From contig NZ_CALTZE010000039.1 of NCBI RefSeq assembly GCF_943913695.1, forward strand, positions 1 to 27,511: a DNA stretch of 27,511 nt. Reading direction: 5' to 3'. Origin of the DNA: an uncultured Marmoricola sp. (GTDB lineage: Bacteria > Actinomycetota > Actinomycetes > Propionibacteriales > Nocardioidaceae). Position numbers and translations under genes: made by a program. Below the pieces are notes generated by a model. That model ran no database searches. It was not told where the DNA came from and was given only the letters and a program-made list of their open reading frames with translations. Below, in pieces: positions 1 through 8,202 of the stretch (positions within the stretch are counted from its first letter, which is position 1; the number at the start of each line of letters is the position of its first letter).

Positions 1-1
1 G

Positions 2-367
2 GCGCTGGCGGCGCAGCGGCGTACGCCCGAGGACCTGGCGCGCATCGACGCCGCGCTCGCCGCGATGGCCGACGACATCGAGCGGGGCGGTCGCGGCGTC
101 GAGGGTGACGAGCTCTTCCACGCGGCCGTGACCGCGGCCGGGCACTCCGACCTGCTGGCCAAGCTGATGACCGAGATCTCCGAGCTGGTGCGCGAGACCC
201 GCATCGAGTCGCTCTCGCAGCCCGGCCGGCCCCGCGACTCCCTGGCCGGTCATGCCGCTGTCGCCGAGGCGATCCGGGCGGGTGACCCCGAGGCTGCGGC
301 CGCGGCGATGCACGCCCACGTGACGATGGTCAGCGACGTGGCGCTGCTCCGGGGGCCCGCGGAGTGA
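2..367 (+). CDS. GntR-family regulator, FCD domain (5' truncated by window)
   Basis: This is the C-terminal part of a GntR/FadR-type transcriptional regulator. The reading frame is open from base 2 and has no start inside the window, so the DNA-binding winged helix lies upstream. The visible 121 residues are all-helical and match the FCD ligand-binding fold: the segments DELFHAAVTAAGHSDLLA and AGHAAVAEAIRAGDPEAA, followed by MHAHV, are typical, with His residues at places where FCD proteins bind a metal. FCD regulators usually sense small organic acids. The stop overlaps the GTG of the next gene (GTGA), so the two are translationally coupled and the regulator probably controls the TauE-type exporter. 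The family call is firm; the ligand is unknown. Confidence 0.85.
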   Translation, partial: ALAAQRRTPEDLARIDAALAAMADDIERGGRGVEGDELFHAAVTAAGHSDLLAKLMTEISELVRETRIESLSQPGRPRDSLAGHAAVAEAIRAGDPEAAAAAMHAHVTMVSDVALLRGPAE

Positions 368-1122
368 GCGGTCTCGAGGTGCTCGGGGTCATCGGCGCCG
401 GGCTGGGCGCCGGGGTGCTGGCCTCGACGGTGGGGGTGGCCTCGCTGCTGAGCTTCCCGGTGCTGCTGGCCATCGGCCTGCCGCCGGTGACGGCCAACGC
501 CTCCAACACCCTGGGCCTGCTGCCGGGCGGGCTCAGTGGCTCGCTCGGCTACCGCCGCGAGCTGCGCCGGCACCCGCGGCTGGGGGTGACGATCCTGCTG
601 ACGTGCGCGGTCGGCGCGGTGCTGGGGGCGCTGCTGCTGCTCGCCCTGGACCCCGGCGTCTTCGAGCTCGTCGTGCCGTGGCTGATCCTGCTGACGGCGG
701 TGCTGGTGGGGATCCAGCCGTGGGTCTCGCGGCGGCTGCGAGCCCGGCGTGGCGACGACACCTCCGTGCGCGAGCAGATGTCGCCGGCCACCGCGCTCTT
801 CGCGACCCTGACCGGCGTCTACGGCGGCTACTTCGGCGCCGGCGCGGGCGTGATGATGATGGCCGTGCTCGGCTTCGGCCTCGACCTCGAGCTGCGCGTC
901 GTCAACGCGCTCAAGACGCTGTCGCTGGCGGTGGCCAACCTCGTCGCGTCGGTGATCTTCCTGGTGCTCGCGCCGCTCGACTGGACCGCGATCGCCCTGC
1001 TCGCCGCCGGCAGCGTGGTCGGCGGCTACGTCGGAGCGCACATCGGCCGCCACCTGCCCGACCGGGTGCTGCGCACCTTCGTGGTGCTCGCCGGCGTCAC
1101 CGCCTTCTTCATGCTCCTCTGA
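364..1122 (+). CDS. TauE/SafE family sulfite/anion exporter
   Basis: A 252-residue integral membrane protein of the TauE/SafE (DUF81) family, which moves sulfite, sulfonates or other small anions across the cytoplasmic membrane. It has about eight hydrophobic segments in two halves. Each half contains a glycine-rich motif: an early ASTVGVASLLSFPVLLAIGLPP with NASNTLGLLPGG, and a later GVYGGYFGAGAGVMMMAVLG. Length is normal for the family. It starts with GTG inside the last codons of the upstream FCD regulator. It converges on the secreted hydrolase gene, with only 9 bases between the stop codons. The substrate cannot be read from sequence. Linkage to a GntR/FCD regulator suggests induction by an organic acid or organosulfur compound, which is inference. 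Confidence 0.85.
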   Translation: MSGLEVLGVIGAGLGAGVLASTVGVASLLSFPVLLAIGLPPVTANASNTLGLLPGGLSGSLGYRRELRRHPRLGVTILLTCAVGAVLGALLLLALDPGVFELVVPWLILLTAVLVGIQPWVSRRLRARRGDDTSVREQMSPATALFATLTGVYGGYFGAGAGVMMMAVLGFGLDLELRVVNALKTLSLAVANLVASVIFLVLAPLDWTAIALLAAGSVVGGYVGAHIGRHLPDRVLRTFVVLAGVTAFFMLL

Positions 1123-1131
1123 GCGCGGGGA

Positions 1132-3054
1132 TCAGCCCACGCGCAGCGACCTCACGCCGCCGACGACCGGAAGCTCCAGGGAGCTGCGGACGGGATCCAC
1201 CGTGAGTCGCGTGCCCGGGTCGGGGCGCACGGTGAACTGCTGGTCGGTCGAGACGACGACCAGTCCGATGCGGTGGCCGCGCGCGAAGACGTGGTCGTCG
1301 GGCTCGAGGTCGAAGCCGAAGGTGTACTCCTGCCCCTGCTGGATCGGTCGGGTGCGCTGGGCGCCCGCGCGGTTCTGCACGTCGGCCCACCCCCGCGTCA
1401 CCATCACCGGCTCGGCGTCGGAGCCCACCGGGCCGTAGTCGACGAGGACCGCGGTGAGGTTGGCGGCGTAGCGGTTGTCGACCGACGCCCGCAGCGAGAC
1501 CGACGGCGTGCCCGAGAGGTGCACGTCGCGCCGCAGCGGGCCCGAGAGGTAGGCCAGCCTGTTGGCGTCGGCGACGTCGGGGGCCTGGATCAGCGAGGCG
1601 TCGGTGTTGCGCTCCCGGCCCGCGTCGACGAAGGACTGACGCGGCCGCGGGCCGCGGGGGGCCGTCGTCGTCAGGGTGCCCGGCTCGGTGACGCTGCGCG
1701 CGCCGAGACGCAGCGTGGCGGCCCGGGAGCCGGGCGCCGGCCAGTCGGCGTACTGCTCGTAGCGGCCGTCGGGGCGCTGCACGTCGGCGCGCGGCTCGCG
1801 GGTGATGCCGTTGCGCACGCCGAAGAGGAAGTGCGTCATCCAGCGGTTGAGCTCCTCCTGGTAGCCGGAGTCGCGCGACGGACCGCCGTGGCCGCCGTTG
1901 TGGAGCCAGATCTTGCGGGTGACGCCGGCCTTGCCGAGGGCGTCGTACCAGGAGGAGTAGGCCGTGGGCATGACGTTGTAGTCCTCGAGCCCGTGCACCA
2001 CGAAGACGCTCGCCCGCACGCCTCCGGCCCGGCGCAGGTAGTCGCGCTGGCGCCAGTAGGCGGAGTAGTCGCCGGTGACGCGGTCCTGGCGCGCCCGCAT
2101 CTCCTCGACGACGTGGCGGCACTGCTGCACGCGCGAGGGGCCGTGGACGAACTCGGCGAGCACGTCGAGGTCCTCGCCGAGATAGGCGTTGTCGCCCGCG
2201 CCGGAGACCTCGGAGTGCGGCGCCCGCAGCAGGCCGTTGGCGCGGTAGTAGTCATACCAGCTGGCGATCGCGGAGACCGGCACGATCGTGCGCAGCCCCT
2301 TGACGCCGGTCGTGGCGACCATGTTGGGCAGGGTGCCGTTGTAGGAGACCCCGGTCATGCCGACGTCGCCGGTCGACCACGTCGCACGCACGGCGCGGCC
2401 GTCGGAGTCGTACGCCGCCGCGCGGCCGCCGAGCCAGTCGATCACCGCCTTGGTCGACAGCGTCTCCTTGGCGTCGCCCACGCTCGGGCAGCCGTCGGAG
2501 AGGCCGGTGCCGATGCTCTCGCCGAGCACGACCGCGAAGCCCCGGGGGACCCAGTAGTCGTCGAGTGACCCCGGCAGCCCGGGCGCCGCCTTGGACACCG
2601 GGTCGGGCACGGCCAGCGCGGTCCGGCCGCGCGGCTGCCGGCCCTCCTGGGGCATCACGGAGTAGTCGACCTCGTGGTTGACGCCACCACCGGTGTTGGA
2701 GCGGTAGGGCGAGTGCTCGAAGACCACGGGGACCCGGATCGCGCCTGTGCCCTCGGTCTCGGCGGGCCGGGCCACCTGCACGCGCACGCGGTCGCGGGTG
2801 CTGTCGAGGTCGGAGTCGACCTGCGTCTGCACCCACAGCGTCTCGGTCACGGCCTCGTCGAGGTCGAACTGCGGCTGGGCCATGCCGTCCTCGAGCGCGA
2901 GCCAGTCCGGCGGCGTAGGCGTGCCGGCCGCAGCAGCCGGGCCGGTGGCCGGGTCGGCGGCCGCGGGGCCGGCGGCACCGACCCCGGTGACGCCGAGACC
3001 GGAGGTCACGAGCGCCGCGGCGCAGGTGAGGGCGGGCAGGTGACGACGGCGCAT
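1132..3054 (-). CDS. Secreted CocE/NonD (X-Pro dipeptidyl-peptidase S15-type) hydrolase
   Basis: A 640-residue exported alpha/beta hydrolase of the S15/CocE group, which cleaves X-Pro peptides or acyl esters. The ATG at 3054 is preferred over the ATG at 3090 because GGGAGG lies 5 bases upstream and the protein then opens with a classical Sec signal (MRRRHLPALTCAAALVTSG, followed by an Ala/Pro-rich stretch). The nucleophile elbow is GVSYNG with Ser237. Candidate acid and base are Asp358 (HGLEDYNV) and His389 (NGGHGG). The C-terminal about 220 residues are beta-rich like the PepX_C jelly roll (ARGHRIGLVV, VDPVRSSLELPVVG). The gene is monocistronic and convergent with the TauE gene. Exact substrate is not predictable, and peptidase versus esterase is open. 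Confidence 0.85.
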   Translation of the reverse strand: MRRRHLPALTCAAALVTSGLGVTGVGAAGPAAADPATGPAAAAGTPTPPDWLALEDGMAQPQFDLDEAVTETLWVQTQVDSDLDSTRDRVRVQVARPAETEGTGAIRVPVVFEHSPYRSNTGGGVNHEVDYSVMPQEGRQPRGRTALAVPDPVSKAAPGLPGSLDDYWVPRGFAVVLGESIGTGLSDGCPSVGDAKETLSTKAVIDWLGGRAAAYDSDGRAVRATWSTGDVGMTGVSYNGTLPNMVATTGVKGLRTIVPVSAIASWYDYYRANGLLRAPHSEVSGAGDNAYLGEDLDVLAEFVHGPSRVQQCRHVVEEMRARQDRVTGDYSAYWRQRDYLRRAGGVRASVFVVHGLEDYNVMPTAYSSWYDALGKAGVTRKIWLHNGGHGGPSRDSGYQEELNRWMTHFLFGVRNGITREPRADVQRPDGRYEQYADWPAPGSRAATLRLGARSVTEPGTLTTTAPRGPRPRQSFVDAGRERNTDASLIQAPDVADANRLAYLSGPLRRDVHLSGTPSVSLRASVDNRYAANLTAVLVDYGPVGSDAEPVMVTRGWADVQNRAGAQRTRPIQQGQEYTFGFDLEPDDHVFARGHRIGLVVVSTDQQFTVRPDPGTRLTVDPVRSSLELPVVGGVRSLRVG

Positions 3055-3091
3055 GCGAGCCTCCCGAGATCGACTTGCCGTGCCCGGCACC

Positions 3092-3604
3092 CTACGCCGT
3101 GAGCGAGCTGAAGCCGCTGCGATGGAAGACCAGGGGTGCGCCTGGGGTGCCCGGCACGCGCTCGGAGAGCGAGTGCAGCTCGAGCAGCACCAGGGTGTGG
3201 TCGCCCGCCTCGACCTCGCGGTGGATGGAGGTGTCGAACTCGGCGAGCCCGTCGTCGAGGGTCACCGCGCCGCGGGGCTGGACCCGCCACGGCAGCCCGT
3301 CGAAGCGGTGCGCGACAGGTCCGGCGAGCTGCTGGCAGGCCGCGTCGTGGTGGGCGGCGAGCACGGTGATGCCGAGCCGGTCGGCCGTGCGCAGCTGCGG
3401 CCAGGTGCGCGAGGTGTTGGCGAGCGAGACCGAGACCAGCGGCGGGTCGAGGCTGACCGAGGTGAAGGAGCTCGCGGCGAGCCCGAGGGGCTCGCCGTCG
3501 ACCATGGCGGCGACGGCGACGACGCCGCTCGGGAAGTGCCCGAAGGCCTCCCGGAGCCGGGCCGGGTCGAGGTCCTGGTTGGTGGGGAAGGAGGCGAGGC
3601 TCAT
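3092..3604 (-). CDS. Flavin reductase family protein (FMN-binding split barrel)
   Basis: A 170-residue flavin reductase-like protein that would use NAD(P)H to make reduced flavin for a partner monooxygenase. The FMN-binding split-barrel signature is clear: LREAFGHFPSGVVAVAA, GLAASSFTSVSLDPPLVSVSL and later the DHTLVLLELHSL strand. The ATG at 3604 overlaps the stop of the upstream FMN reductase gene as ATGA, so the start is well fixed and translation is coupled. A much longer open frame extends upstream, but that part is only the shadow of the neighbouring gene. No flavin monooxygenase is encoded nearby. The partner is therefore elsewhere, or the protein is a free reductase. Confidence 0.88.
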   Translation of the reverse strand: MSLASFPTNQDLDPARLREAFGHFPSGVVAVAAMVDGEPLGLAASSFTSVSLDPPLVSVSLANTSRTWPQLRTADRLGITVLAAHHDAACQQLAGPVAHRFDGLPWRVQPRGAVTLDDGLAEFDTSIHREVEAGDHTLVLLELHSLSERVPGTPGAPLVFHRSGFSSLTA

Positions 3605-4137
3605 GTGAGGGCTCCCGTCGGGACGGGCAGGAGCGCGGCCACGAGCGGGCGCGCGTGCGCCAGCCAGTCGGCGTATGCCGCCGGGTCGTCGTGGTCGCGG
3701 TCGAGCACGTAGAGCGCGCGCGTGGGGATGCTGGCCCCGAGCTCGCTCAGCAGCGGACGCAGGTGCACCTCGGGAGCCAGGCTGTGAGCGGGCGAGCCGC
3801 CGAGCATCAGCGGCACCGCGACGCCGCGCAGGCCGCTGCCGCCCGCGAAGCGGTCGAGGAAGAGCTTGAGCAGGCCGGCGTAGGTCGCCTTGTAGGTCGG
3901 GCTGGCGACCACCACGAGGTCCGCGGCCCCGACCTGCTCCACCAGGGCGGCCACCTCGGGCGAGGCGGGGTCGAGCAGTGCCGGCCCCACGGTCGCCAGG
4001 TCGACCACCAGGTCGGGCTCGCCGGCCAGCTCGGTCGCGACCAGGCGGGCTGCGGCGAGGGTGCGCGAGTCCGGCCGGGGGTTGCCGACGACCACCGCCG
4101 TGCGGGGCGGCGACGGGTGGGACCTGGGGTCGGACAT
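3601..4137 (-). CDS. NAD(P)H-dependent FMN reductase (SsuE/MsuE-like flavodoxin fold)
   Basis: A 178-residue flavodoxin-like NADPH-dependent FMN reductase. The N-terminal phosphate-binding loop is GNPRPDSRT, replacing the usual GSxRxxSxS. The segment VVVASPTYKATYAGLLKLFLDRF is the characteristic dimer/flavin site of the SsuE/MsuE/ArsH-like family, followed by PLMLGGSPAHSLAPEVHLRPLL. AGGAGG lies 10 bases before the ATG. It heads a two-gene minus-strand operon with the split-barrel flavin reductase (ATGA overlap). SsuE homologues usually feed FMNH2 to alkanesulfonate monooxygenases, and the TauE-type exporters in the window fit a sulfur role, but no SsuD or transporter is present here. It could serve another oxygenase. 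Confidence 0.85.
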   Translation of the reverse strand: MSDPRSHPSPPRTAVVVGNPRPDSRTLAAARLVATELAGEPDLVVDLATVGPALLDPASPEVAALVEQVGAADLVVVASPTYKATYAGLLKLFLDRFAGGSGLRGVAVPLMLGGSPAHSLAPEVHLRPLLSELGASIPTRALYVLDRDHDDPAAYADWLAHARPLVAALLPVPTGALT

Positions 4138-4177
4138 GCGGGCGCTGCCTCCTGGGATGGGAGTCGGTTAAGTCGGG

Positions 4178-4217
4178 CTTGTCGATCAAGATTGCTCGGA
4201 TTGGTCCTGGTAAGCAA
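4178..4217. promoter_or_regulatory. AT-richer divergent promoter/operator region with inverted repeats
   Basis: The 149-bp gap between the divergent FMN reductase and aldehyde dehydrogenase genes contains an AT-richer core unlike its surroundings. Two imperfect dyads are visible: CTTG-TCGAT-CAAG (4178-4190) and TTGCT...AGCAA (4192-4196 with 4213-4217). They are good candidate operator sites, but no named regulator motif is recognised. Confidence 0.35.
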
Positions 4218-4286
4218 GTCGGCTCACCGCCGCCCGCCCGATCCGGCCACTCCCCCGCCGAGTGGCGCTGCGCCACACTGGCGCAC

Positions 4287-5714
4287 ATGACGCAGCTCGA
4301 CGACCAGGCCACCCTCGCCCCCGACCCGGCCCCGCGCCCCGACCCGGCGGCAGTCGTGGCGCGACTGCGGGCGACCTACGACTCCGGGCGTACCCGCCCG
4401 CTGGAGTGGCGCCTGGAGCAGCTGCGCGCGCTGCGGCGGATGCTCGTCGAGCGTGAGCAGGAGCTCGTCGACGCACTGGTGGCAGACCTGGGACGACCGC
4501 CCTTCGAGGCGTGGCTGCCCGACGTGCGCGCCACGGGTCGCGAGGTGGAGGAGATGATCGCCTCGCTGCCGGGCTGGATGGCGCCGGAGCGGGTCAAGGT
4601 GGCGGCACTGATGCAGCCGGGCCGTGCCCGGGTGGTGCGTGAGCCGCTGGGTGTCGCGCTGGTGATCGGACCGTGGAACTACCCGGTGCAGCTCGTGCTG
4701 GTGCCGCTCGCGGCCGCCCTCGCGGCCGGCAACGCGGTGCTGGTCAAGCCCTCGGAGGTCGCGCCCACGGTCTCCGGCGTCCTGGCGCGACTGCTGCCGG
4801 ACTACGTCGACCCCGACGCCGTCGCCGTCGTCGAGGGCGGCGTCCCCGAGACCACCGCCGTGCTGGAGCAGCGCTTCGACCACGTCTTCTACACCGGCAA
4901 CGGCGCCGTGGGCCGCATCGTGGCCGAGGCCGCCGCCCGCCACCTGACGCCGGTGACCCTCGAGCTCGGCGGCAAGTCGCCGGTGATCGTCACCCCCGAC
5001 GCCGACCTCGACCTGGCGGCCGCGAAGGTCGCCTTCGCCCGCTTCCTCAACGCCGGCCAGACCTGTGTGGCCGCCGACCACGTCTGGGTGCACCGCGACG
5101 TCGAGCGGGCCTTCCTCGACGCGCTGCGCGAGCAGGTCTCCAAGAGGTACGGCGACGACCCGCGCACCAGCCCCGACTTCGGGCGGATGGTCAACAGCCG
5201 TCACGCCGAGCGGGTGCGGGCCCTGCTCGACGCCGGTGGCTTCGACGTCGAGCTCGGCGGCGAGGTCGACGTCGAAGGGCGCTACGTCGCCCCGACCGTG
5301 CTGCGCGGCGTCGCCCGCGAGAGCGCCGTGATGACCGAGGAGATCTTCGGCCCGGTGCTGCCCGTGCTCACCTTCGGCGACCTCGACGAGGTGATCGAGG
5401 CGGTCACCGCCGGCGACAAGCCGCTGGCGCTCTACCTCTTCACCCGCAGCGAGGAGGTCGTGCGGCAAGTGGAGACCCGGACGTCCTCGGGCGGGCTCGT
5501 GGTCAACGACGCCGTCGTGCAGCTGCTGGTGAGCTCGCTGCCCTTCGGAGGCGTCGGTGCGAGCGGCTACGGCGCCTACCACGGCCGGTGGGGCTTCGAG
5601 ACCTTCAGCCACCGCAAGGCCGTCTTCCAACGGCCGATGCGCTTCAAGGACCTGCCGCTGCTCAACCCGCCCTACAGCCGGTGGAAGGCCGCGGTCACCC
5701 GCCATCTCTTCTGA
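4287..5714 (+). CDS. Aldehyde dehydrogenase family protein (class 3-like)
   Basis: A 475-residue NAD(P)-dependent aldehyde dehydrogenase that oxidises aldehydes to acids. All key positions are present: Asn131 in GPWNYP, the cofactor motif FYTGNGAVGR near 202-211, the general base Glu226 in LELGGKSP, and catalytic Cys260 in NAGQTCVAADHV. Length and the short C-terminal tail with a basic aromatic stretch (LLNPPYSRWKAA) match the class 3/fatty-aldehyde-type group of soluble enzymes. The ATG at 4287 gives the family's usual N-terminus; the open frame extends further upstream only by chance. It is divergent from the flavin operon and overlaps the convergent TfoX gene by 20 bp. Substrate is unknown. 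Confidence 0.92.
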   Translation: MTQLDDQATLAPDPAPRPDPAAVVARLRATYDSGRTRPLEWRLEQLRALRRMLVEREQELVDALVADLGRPPFEAWLPDVRATGREVEEMIASLPGWMAPERVKVAALMQPGRARVVREPLGVALVIGPWNYPVQLVLVPLAAALAAGNAVLVKPSEVAPTVSGVLARLLPDYVDPDAVAVVEGGVPETTAVLEQRFDHVFYTGNGAVGRIVAEAAARHLTPVTLELGGKSPVIVTPDADLDLAAAKVAFARFLNAGQTCVAADHVWVHRDVERAFLDALREQVSKRYGDDPRTSPDFGRMVNSRHAERVRALLDAGGFDVELGGEVDVEGRYVAPTVLRGVARESAVMTEEIFGPVLPVLTFGDLDEVIEAVTAGDKPLALYLFTRSEEVVRQVETRTSSGGLVVNDAVVQLLVSSLPFGGVGASGYGAYHGRWGFETFSHRKAVFQRPMRFKDLPLLNPPYSRWKAAVTRHLF

Positions 5715-6060
5715 GCTGCCCGACCCGCGTGACGCCGCGCTCGACCCAGCGGCGTACGTCGGCGTCGGTCGCGCAGCCCTCCGGCAGCACGCGCAGCCAC
5801 CCCCGCATCCGGCGCTCTGGCATCACGAACTCGTCGACGTGGGGCTCGGCCAGCAGCGCGGCCTGCTCGTCGGGGTCGACCCGCACGAGCAGGCCGTCGC
5901 CGACGGCGAGCGCCATCTGACCGTCGACGAGGAAGGCCAGCCCGCCGAACATCCGCCGCTCGCGCACCTCGGCACCGTCCGGTCCCGCCAGCCCGCCCGG
6001 CTCGAGCAGCGCGTCGAGCTCGCGGCGGACTCGGTCGGCGAGGTCGCGGTCGTGGGCCAC
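5695..6060 (-). CDS. TfoX/Sxy N-terminal domain family protein
   Basis: A small protein of about 121 residues with the TfoX_N fold: ERRMFGGLAFLVDGQMALAVGDGLLVRVDPDEQAALL followed by MRGWLRVLPEGC. The family is named after the competence regulator TfoX/Sxy, but stand-alone N-domain proteins in actinobacteria have no established function. The GTG at 6060 (VAHDRDLADRVRRELD) is the best start; only GGGGG-like purines precede it, so initiation looks weak. The stop lies 20 bp inside the 3' end of the convergent aldehyde dehydrogenase gene, giving a tail-to-tail overlap. The downstream end of the alcohol dehydrogenase gene lies 32 bp upstream on the same strand, so co-transcription with it is possible. 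Confidence 0.75.
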   Translation of the reverse strand: MAHDRDLADRVRRELDALLEPGGLAGPDGAEVRERRMFGGLAFLVDGQMALAVGDGLLVRVDPDEQAALLAEPHVDEFVMPERRMRGWLRVLPEGCATDADVRRWVERGVTRVGQLRRDGG

Positions 6061-6092
6061 GCCCCCAGTCTCGCCGACGCGAGTCGTCGCTG

Positions 6093-7139
6093 TCAGCCGA
6101 GCGTGGAGGCGTCGATCACGGCGCGGTAGCGGACGCCTCCGTCGACGACGCGGTCGTAGTAGTCGTCGACCTGGTCGGCGGAGATCACCTCGACCGTGGC
6201 GGTGATGTCGTGCTCGGCGCAGAAGTCGAGCATCTCCTGGGTCTGCTCCAGGCCACCGACCATGGAGCCCGCGATGGAGCGGCGGAAGGGCAGCAGCGAG
6301 AAGGCGCCGACCTCCAGGTTGTCGCTGGGCGCACCCAGGTTGACCATCACGCCTCCGCGGCCGAGCAGCCCCAGGAAGGAGTCGAGCGGGATGCCGTCGC
6401 CGACGGTGTTGAGCAGCAGGTCGAAGGAGCCTGCGAGGTCCTCGAAGACCTGCTCGTCCTCGGTGGCGTGGTAGTGATCGGCACCGAAGGCCAGGCCGTC
6501 CTCCTGCTTGGCGTCGGTGCGGCTGAGCACGCTGACCTCCGCGCCGAGCGCCGCGGCGATCTTGACCGCGACGTGGCCGAGCCCGCCCATGCCGATCACG
6601 CCGACCTTGCTGCCGGGGCCGGCGCCGTAGCGGCGCAGCGGGTTGTAGGTCGTGATCCCGGCGCACAGCAGCGGGGTGGTGCCGGCGAGGTCGACGCCGT
6701 CCGGGATGCGAACGACGAAGTGGTCGCGCACGACGACCTGGCCGCTGTAGCCGCCGTGGGTGGGCTGGTCGTCGTAGCCGGTGTCGTTGTAGGTCTGCAC
6801 GACGCCCTTGGAGCAGAACTGCTCCTCGCCGTCCTTGCACGCCTCGCACTCCAGGCATGCGTCGACGAAGCAGCCGACCCCGACGAGGTCGCCGACCGCG
6901 TGCCGCGAGACCTGCTCGCCGACCTCGACGACCTCGCCGACGATCTCGTGGCCCGGCGTCATCGGGAAGCTCTCGCCGCCCCACTCACCGCGGGCCTGGT
7001 GGATGTCGGAGTGGCAGATGCCGGCGAAGCGGATGTCGATGCGGACGTCGTCGGGGCGCAGGTCGCGGCGCTCGAGCTCGACGGTCTCGAACGGCGCTCC
7101 GGCCCGGGGGGTGGACAGTGCGGGGACGGTGGTGGTCAC
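6093..7139 (-). CDS. Zinc-dependent NAD(P) alcohol dehydrogenase (MDR, cinnamyl-alcohol/AdhC type)
   Basis: A 348-residue medium-chain dehydrogenase that interconverts alcohols and aldehydes or ketones. Catalytic zinc ligands are Cys42 (GICHSD), His64-Glu65 (GHE) and Cys159 (LLCAG). The structural zinc is held by Cys95, Cys98, Cys101 and Cys109. The Rossmann loop GMGGLGHVAVK at 183-192 and the sequence TYPLLCAG-like region place it with the NADP-preferring YahK/CAD group. The start is GTG with GGAGG 10 bases upstream. It is divergent from the SGNH hydrolase gene. With the aldehyde dehydrogenase nearby an alcohol-to-acid route is conceivable, but the two genes are on opposite strands and are not one operon. 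Confidence 0.92.
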   Translation of the reverse strand: MTTTVPALSTPRAGAPFETVELERRDLRPDDVRIDIRFAGICHSDIHQARGEWGGESFPMTPGHEIVGEVVEVGEQVSRHAVGDLVGVGCFVDACLECEACKDGEEQFCSKGVVQTYNDTGYDDQPTHGGYSGQVVVRDHFVVRIPDGVDLAGTTPLLCAGITTYNPLRRYGAGPGSKVGVIGMGGLGHVAVKIAAALGAEVSVLSRTDAKQEDGLAFGADHYHATEDEQVFEDLAGSFDLLLNTVGDGIPLDSFLGLLGRGGVMVNLGAPSDNLEVGAFSLLPFRRSIAGSMVGGLEQTQEMLDFCAEHDITATVEVISADQVDDYYDRVVDGGVRYRAVIDASTLG

Positions 7140-7261
7140 GGTGCTCAGTCCTCCAGAGATCGGTGGTGCACAACTCGACGGGGGTACCCGGCACCGTGCG
7201 CCCGTATCCGGATCTGGTCACGGGTCTGGCGCGATCGCGGGTCGTGCGTGAGGCTCCTCAC

Positions 7262-8137
7262 ATGCGTCGACGCCTCACCGCACTCCTGGCCGCCCTGACC
7301 GTCGCCCTCCCGGGCTCCCTGCTCGGCACCGCACTGGCCTCGCCGGCCGGCGCGGCCGACCCCCCGAAGCTGCGCTACGTCGCGATGGGCGACTCCTACA
7401 GCGCCGCCTCCGGTGTCTTCCCCCTCAAGGTGCTCGCGCCGCCGCAGTGCCTGCGCTCGCAGCGCAACTACCCCTCGGTCATCACCGAGCGCCTCGGGGC
7501 GTCGCTGCGCGACGTGACCTGCGGCGCCGCCGACTCCGGCGACTACCGGGCGGCGCAGTACCCCGGCGTCGCGCCGCAGCTCTCGGCGCTGCGGACCGAC
7601 ACCCAGCTGGTCACCATGACGATCGGCGGCAACGACAGCAGCGTCTTCTCCGGCGCGATCACCAAGTGCGGCAGCGAGGCGCTGCGCACCCTCGGCACCG
7701 GCAACCCCTGCCAGCGCCGCTACGGCAGCTCCTTCGAGGACACGATCCGCACCACCACCTACCCCGCGCTGGTGCAGGCCCTGGCCGACACCCGTGCCGC
7801 CGCACCGCAGGCGCGCGTCGCGATCCTCGGCTACCCCTGGATCGTGCCGGCCTCGGGCAGCTGCTTCCCGCAGCTCCCCGTCGCCCGTGGCGACGTCGCC
7901 TACCTCCGCAGCCTGCAGGCGACCCTCAACGACGCCGTACGCCGCGCCGCCGCCGCGACGGGGGCGACGTACGTCGACCTCGCCGGCGTCTCGGAGGGCA
8001 AGGACGCCTGCAAGAGCGTCGGCGTGCGCTGGGTCGAGCCGGTGGTCGGCAGCACCAACGTCGTCGTGGTGCACCCCAACGCCCGCGGCGAGCGCGGCAT
8101 GGCCGAGCAGACGCTGGCGACGCTCGGCCTGGGGTGA
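7262..8137 (+). CDS. Secreted SGNH/GDSL-type esterase/lipase
   Basis: A 291-residue exported SGNH hydrolase. A Sec signal (MRRRLTALLAALTVALPGSL, cleavage likely after ASPAGAA) precedes the mature enzyme. Block I is MGDSYSAASG with nucleophile Ser45, block III is GGND (Asn124), and the catalytic His is in VHPN (His271). Six or more Cys residues in the mature part suggest disulfides, as in Streptomyces secreted lipases of this group. The ATG at 7262 is the only start that yields a signal peptide. It lies 66 bp upstream of the kinase gene on the same strand. The likely role is extracellular hydrolysis of lipid or ester substrates; the exact substrate is unknown. Confidence 0.9.
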   Translation: MRRRLTALLAALTVALPGSLLGTALASPAGAADPPKLRYVAMGDSYSAASGVFPLKVLAPPQCLRSQRNYPSVITERLGASLRDVTCGAADSGDYRAAQYPGVAPQLSALRTDTQLVTMTIGGNDSSVFSGAITKCGSEALRTLGTGNPCQRRYGSSFEDTIRTTTYPALVQALADTRAAAPQARVAILGYPWIVPASGSCFPQLPVARGDVAYLRSLQATLNDAVRRAAAATGATYVDLAGVSEGKDACKSVGVRWVEPVVGSTNVVVVHPNARGERGMAEQTLATLGLG

Positions 8138-8202
8138 GCCCGGCAGGGAGCCCCGCCCTGGGGTGACCCGGCACCCGGGGGTGGCTCCTACGATGGGCTG
8201 CT

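Noticed and set aside
4224..5705. Long minus-strand open frame opposite the aldehyde dehydrogenase gene
   Set aside because: It is the antisense shadow of a gene with all catalytic residues.
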